A DNA stretch of 64,000 nt from Podarcis raffonei (lineage: Eukaryota > Chordata > Lepidosauria > Squamata > Lacertidae). The notes below the pieces were generated by a model. It did not search any database. It saw only the letters and a list, made by a program, of their open reading frames with translations, and was not told the DNA's origin. The translations under genes were made by a program, and so were the position numbers. The DNA lies in NCBI RefSeq assembly GCF_027172205.1, contig NC_070614.1, positions 51,834,001 to 51,898,000 of the forward strand, given 5' to 3'. This document shows, one piece after another, positions 61,951 through 64,000 of this stretch (its first letter is position 1; each line of letters starts with the position of its first letter).

Positions 61951-63017
61951 CCGTATTTTTCGCTCCAGAAGACGCACTTTTTTCTTCCTAAAATGTAAGG
62001 GGAAATGTCTGTGCGTCTTATGGAGCAAATGTGTGGTCCCTGGAGCCGAATTTGTTGTTGTTGTTTAGTTGTTTAGCCGTGTCCGACTCTTCGTGACCCC
62101 ATGGACCAGAGCACGCCAGGCACCTCTGTCCTCCACTACCTCCCGCAGTTTGGTCAAACTCATGCTGGTAACCTCGAAAACACTATCCAACCATCTCGTC
62201 CTCTGTCGCCCCCTTCTCCTTGTGCCCTCCATCTTTCCCAACATCAGGGTCTTCTCCAGGGAGTCTTCTCTTCTCATGAGGTGGCCAAAGTCTTGGAGCC
62301 TCAGCTTCAGGATCTGTCCTTCCAGTGAGCACTCAGGGCTGATTTCCTTCAGAATGGAGAGGTTTGATCTTCTTGCAGTCCATGGGACTCTCCAGAGTCT
62401 CCTCCAGCACCAGAATTCAAAAGCATCAATTCTTCGGCGATCAGCCTTCTTGATGGTCCAGCTCTCACTTCCATACATCACTACTGGGGAAACCATGGCT
62501 TTAGGGGCAAAAGCAGATCATGCTTTTTTTTTTTTTAAGAGGGAAGGGGGTGTTGAAACAAAGCCGCTGATCGTTTGCCCAATCAGGGAGAGAGATAAGG
62601 GACGCTAGAGATAAAGGAGGCTGCCTGGGAGGGGGAGGTAAAGACAGCAAACTTGCAAAGGGGGAAACGGGAACACTAAAGCAATAGAGAGAAATGAGAA
62701 GAAAAGGAGGAGCAAAAAACTGCTCCAGCTAAGGAAAAGGCACTAAGGCAAACAAGAGGGAAGGGAGTGTTGAAAGGAAACAGCTGATCTGTGGGATCGC
62801 AAGAGAAATAAGGGAGGCTAGAGAAGGCTGCCTGGGAAGGGGGAGGTAAAAGCCCATGGATCCTCAGGATTTTTACATTGGTCACCCCAAATTCACCATC
62901 AGATCACATGTCTGTGGCCACAGCATGAACCACAAAAATCATACACCCAGTGTTTTCCTCCTCTAAAAACTAGGTGCATCTTATGGTCAGGTGCGTCTTA
63001 TGGAGTGAAAAATACGG
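61951..63017. mobile_element. TA-flanked MITE (family A), large, with BovB inside
   Basis: CCGTATTTTTCGCTCCAGAA at the left and GAGTGAAAAATACGG at the right, TA on both sides. The inner part has two related blocks (about 62530-62640 and 62750-62850, both with GGCTGCCTGGGA and GGGGGAGGTAAA). (TG)n lies just before it. Confidence 0.75.
62052..62497 (-). mobile_element. BovB LINE 3' end inside a MITE
   Basis: Minus-strand frame MVSPVVMYGSESWTIKKADR through LREVVEDRGAWRALVHGVTK is open for 143 codons, suggesting youth. Confidence 0.93.
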
Positions 63018-63104
63018 TACATGAAACTAGGAGTGCAAATCAGTCTAGAAAACCCACACTCAGAAGAGGGGGGCTTATTTTGAAATGAATTGCAATTTGC
63101 AATG

Positions 63105-63622
63105 TGCCCCACGGTCATCTAGTCCAACCCCGTACAATGCTGGAATCTCAACGTCAGATGGCCGTCCAACATCTGCTTAAAAATCTTCAAGGAAGGAGAG
63201 TCCACCACTTTCCAAAGGAGTCTGTTCCCCTGTTGAACAGCTCTTGCTGTCAGAAAGTTCTTCCTAATATTTAGCCGGAATCTCCTTTCTTGAAACTTGA
63301 AGCCATGGTTTCGAGTCCTACCCTCCGGATCAGGAGAAAGCAAGCTTTCTCCATCTTCCGTGTGATACACCTTCAGATATTTGAAGATGGCCCTCATATC
63401 TCCTCCTGGTCTCCTCTAATCAAAACATACCCAGCTCCTTCGACCGTTCCTCATCAGGCGTGGTTTCCAGACCTCTGGTCATCTTGGTCAACCTTCTCTG
63501 CACATCTTCCAGCTTGTCAACATTCTTCTTAAATTGTGGCTCCCAGAACTGGACACAGGATTCCATGTGGGGTCTGACGAAGGCACAGTAGAAGAATATT
63601 ATGACTTCCCTTGACTTGGAAT
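63105..63622 (-). mobile_element. CR1 LINE 3' region, cut by hAT MITE
   Basis: Minus strand: [60 protein letters not shown]. Confidence 0.85.
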
Positions 63623-63870
63623 CAGGAGTCAGCAAACTTTTTCAGCAGGGGGCCAGTCCACTGTCCCTCAGACCTTGTGGGGGGCCGGATTATATTTTGA
63701 AAAAAATAAAAATGAACAAATTCCTACACAAATAACTCAGAGTTGCATTTTAAATAAAAGCACACATTCTGCTCATATAAAAACACGCTGATCCCTGGAC
63801 TGTCCGTGGGCCGGATTGAGAAGGCGATTGGGCCGGATCCGGCCCCCGAGCCTTAGTTTGCCTTCCCATG
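63623..63870 (+). mobile_element. hAT MITE (CAGGGGTCAGCAA family)
   Basis: CAGGAGTCAGCAAACTTTTT to TTTGCCTTCCCATG. Confidence 0.82.
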
Positions 63871-63879
63871 GGTTAGATC

Positions 63880-64000
63880 AGGCTTCCTCAACCTCTGCCC
63901 TCCAGATGTTTTTTTGGCCTACAACTCCCATGATCCCTTGCTAGCAGGACCAGTGGTCAGGGATGATGGGAACTGTAGTCCCCAGAGCCTTAGTTTGCCT
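63880..64000. mobile_element. hAT-like MITE (CAGGCTTCC family), cut by the window edge
   Basis: CAGGCTTCCTCAACCTCTGC, CATGATCCCTTGCTAGCAGG, then GAGCCTTAGTTTGCCT at the end, which is the end of the other hAT family; the two may be joined or nested here. Confidence 0.6.

Noticed and set aside
59001-64000. Search for SHBG exon 5
   Set aside because: No segment reading like ALDGCLRRDSW with an acceptor was found; the remaining DNA is mostly CR1, L2, hAT and MITE copies. It probably lies past the right edge.

Overview
This window is vertebrate nuclear DNA, almost certainly from a squamate reptile and plausibly a lacertid lizard, although the species cannot be fixed from the sequence. The signs are about 19 full or partial copies of a tRNA-headed SINE that matches the Sauria SINE of squamates as I remember it, four fragments of its likely partner LINE (BovB/RTE), many L2- and CR1-clade LINE ends, two reptile-type L1 ends, several hAT and TA-flanked MITE families, and host genes whose relatives sit together on human 17p13.1. 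There are no bacterial features and no CRISPR array.

Three host loci are supported. (1) An SLC35G6-like membrane transporter lies on the minus strand (CDS 5541-6608), with a clear splice acceptor just upstream of its ATG. A partial copy of its 5' part lies at 1307-1693, set between pieces of SINE and a 43-bp direct repeat. (2) ZBTB4 (Kaiso family, BTB plus zinc fingers, methyl-CpG reader) lies on the plus strand. It has a CpG island and probable noncoding first exon at 12.4-13.6 kb, a roughly 24.8-kb intron packed with repeats, one large coding exon at 37617-41333, and a repeat-free stretch of about 4.7 kb behind it that looks like the 3' UTR, ending near an AATAAA at 46025. (3) SHBG (sex hormone-binding globulin) lies on the plus strand. 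Four coding exons are visible (51563-51664, 54533-54648, 56322-56511, 58839-59000), phases agree, and the gene runs off the right edge.

Layout: 1-5.2 kb, LINE ends and the SLC35G6 partial copy; 5.5-7 kb, SLC35G6-like; 7-11.9 kb, SINEs and MITEs; 11.95-13.6 kb, a three-unit tandem repeat and the CpG-island promoter; 13.6-37.6 kb, ZBTB4 intron with an internal promoter-like cluster near 22.76 kb; 37.6-46 kb, ZBTB4 coding exon and UTR; 46-51.5 kb, nested repeats; 51.5-59 kb, SHBG exons with an L1, SINEs, a solo LTR fossil and a CR1 inserted beside the exon 4 donor; 59-64 kb, SHBG intron full of CR1, L2, hAT and MITE copies.

The genes do not form a pathway: a solute carrier, a transcription repressor and a plasma steroid carrier are linked by old synteny. 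The most unusual content is in the repeats: a 15-bp-TSD fold-back retroelement whose arms resemble a hammerhead ribozyme core, MITEs that repeatedly hit the same position in other repeats, a 71-bp expansion inside a hAT MITE, and the composite that carried a piece of SLC35G6.
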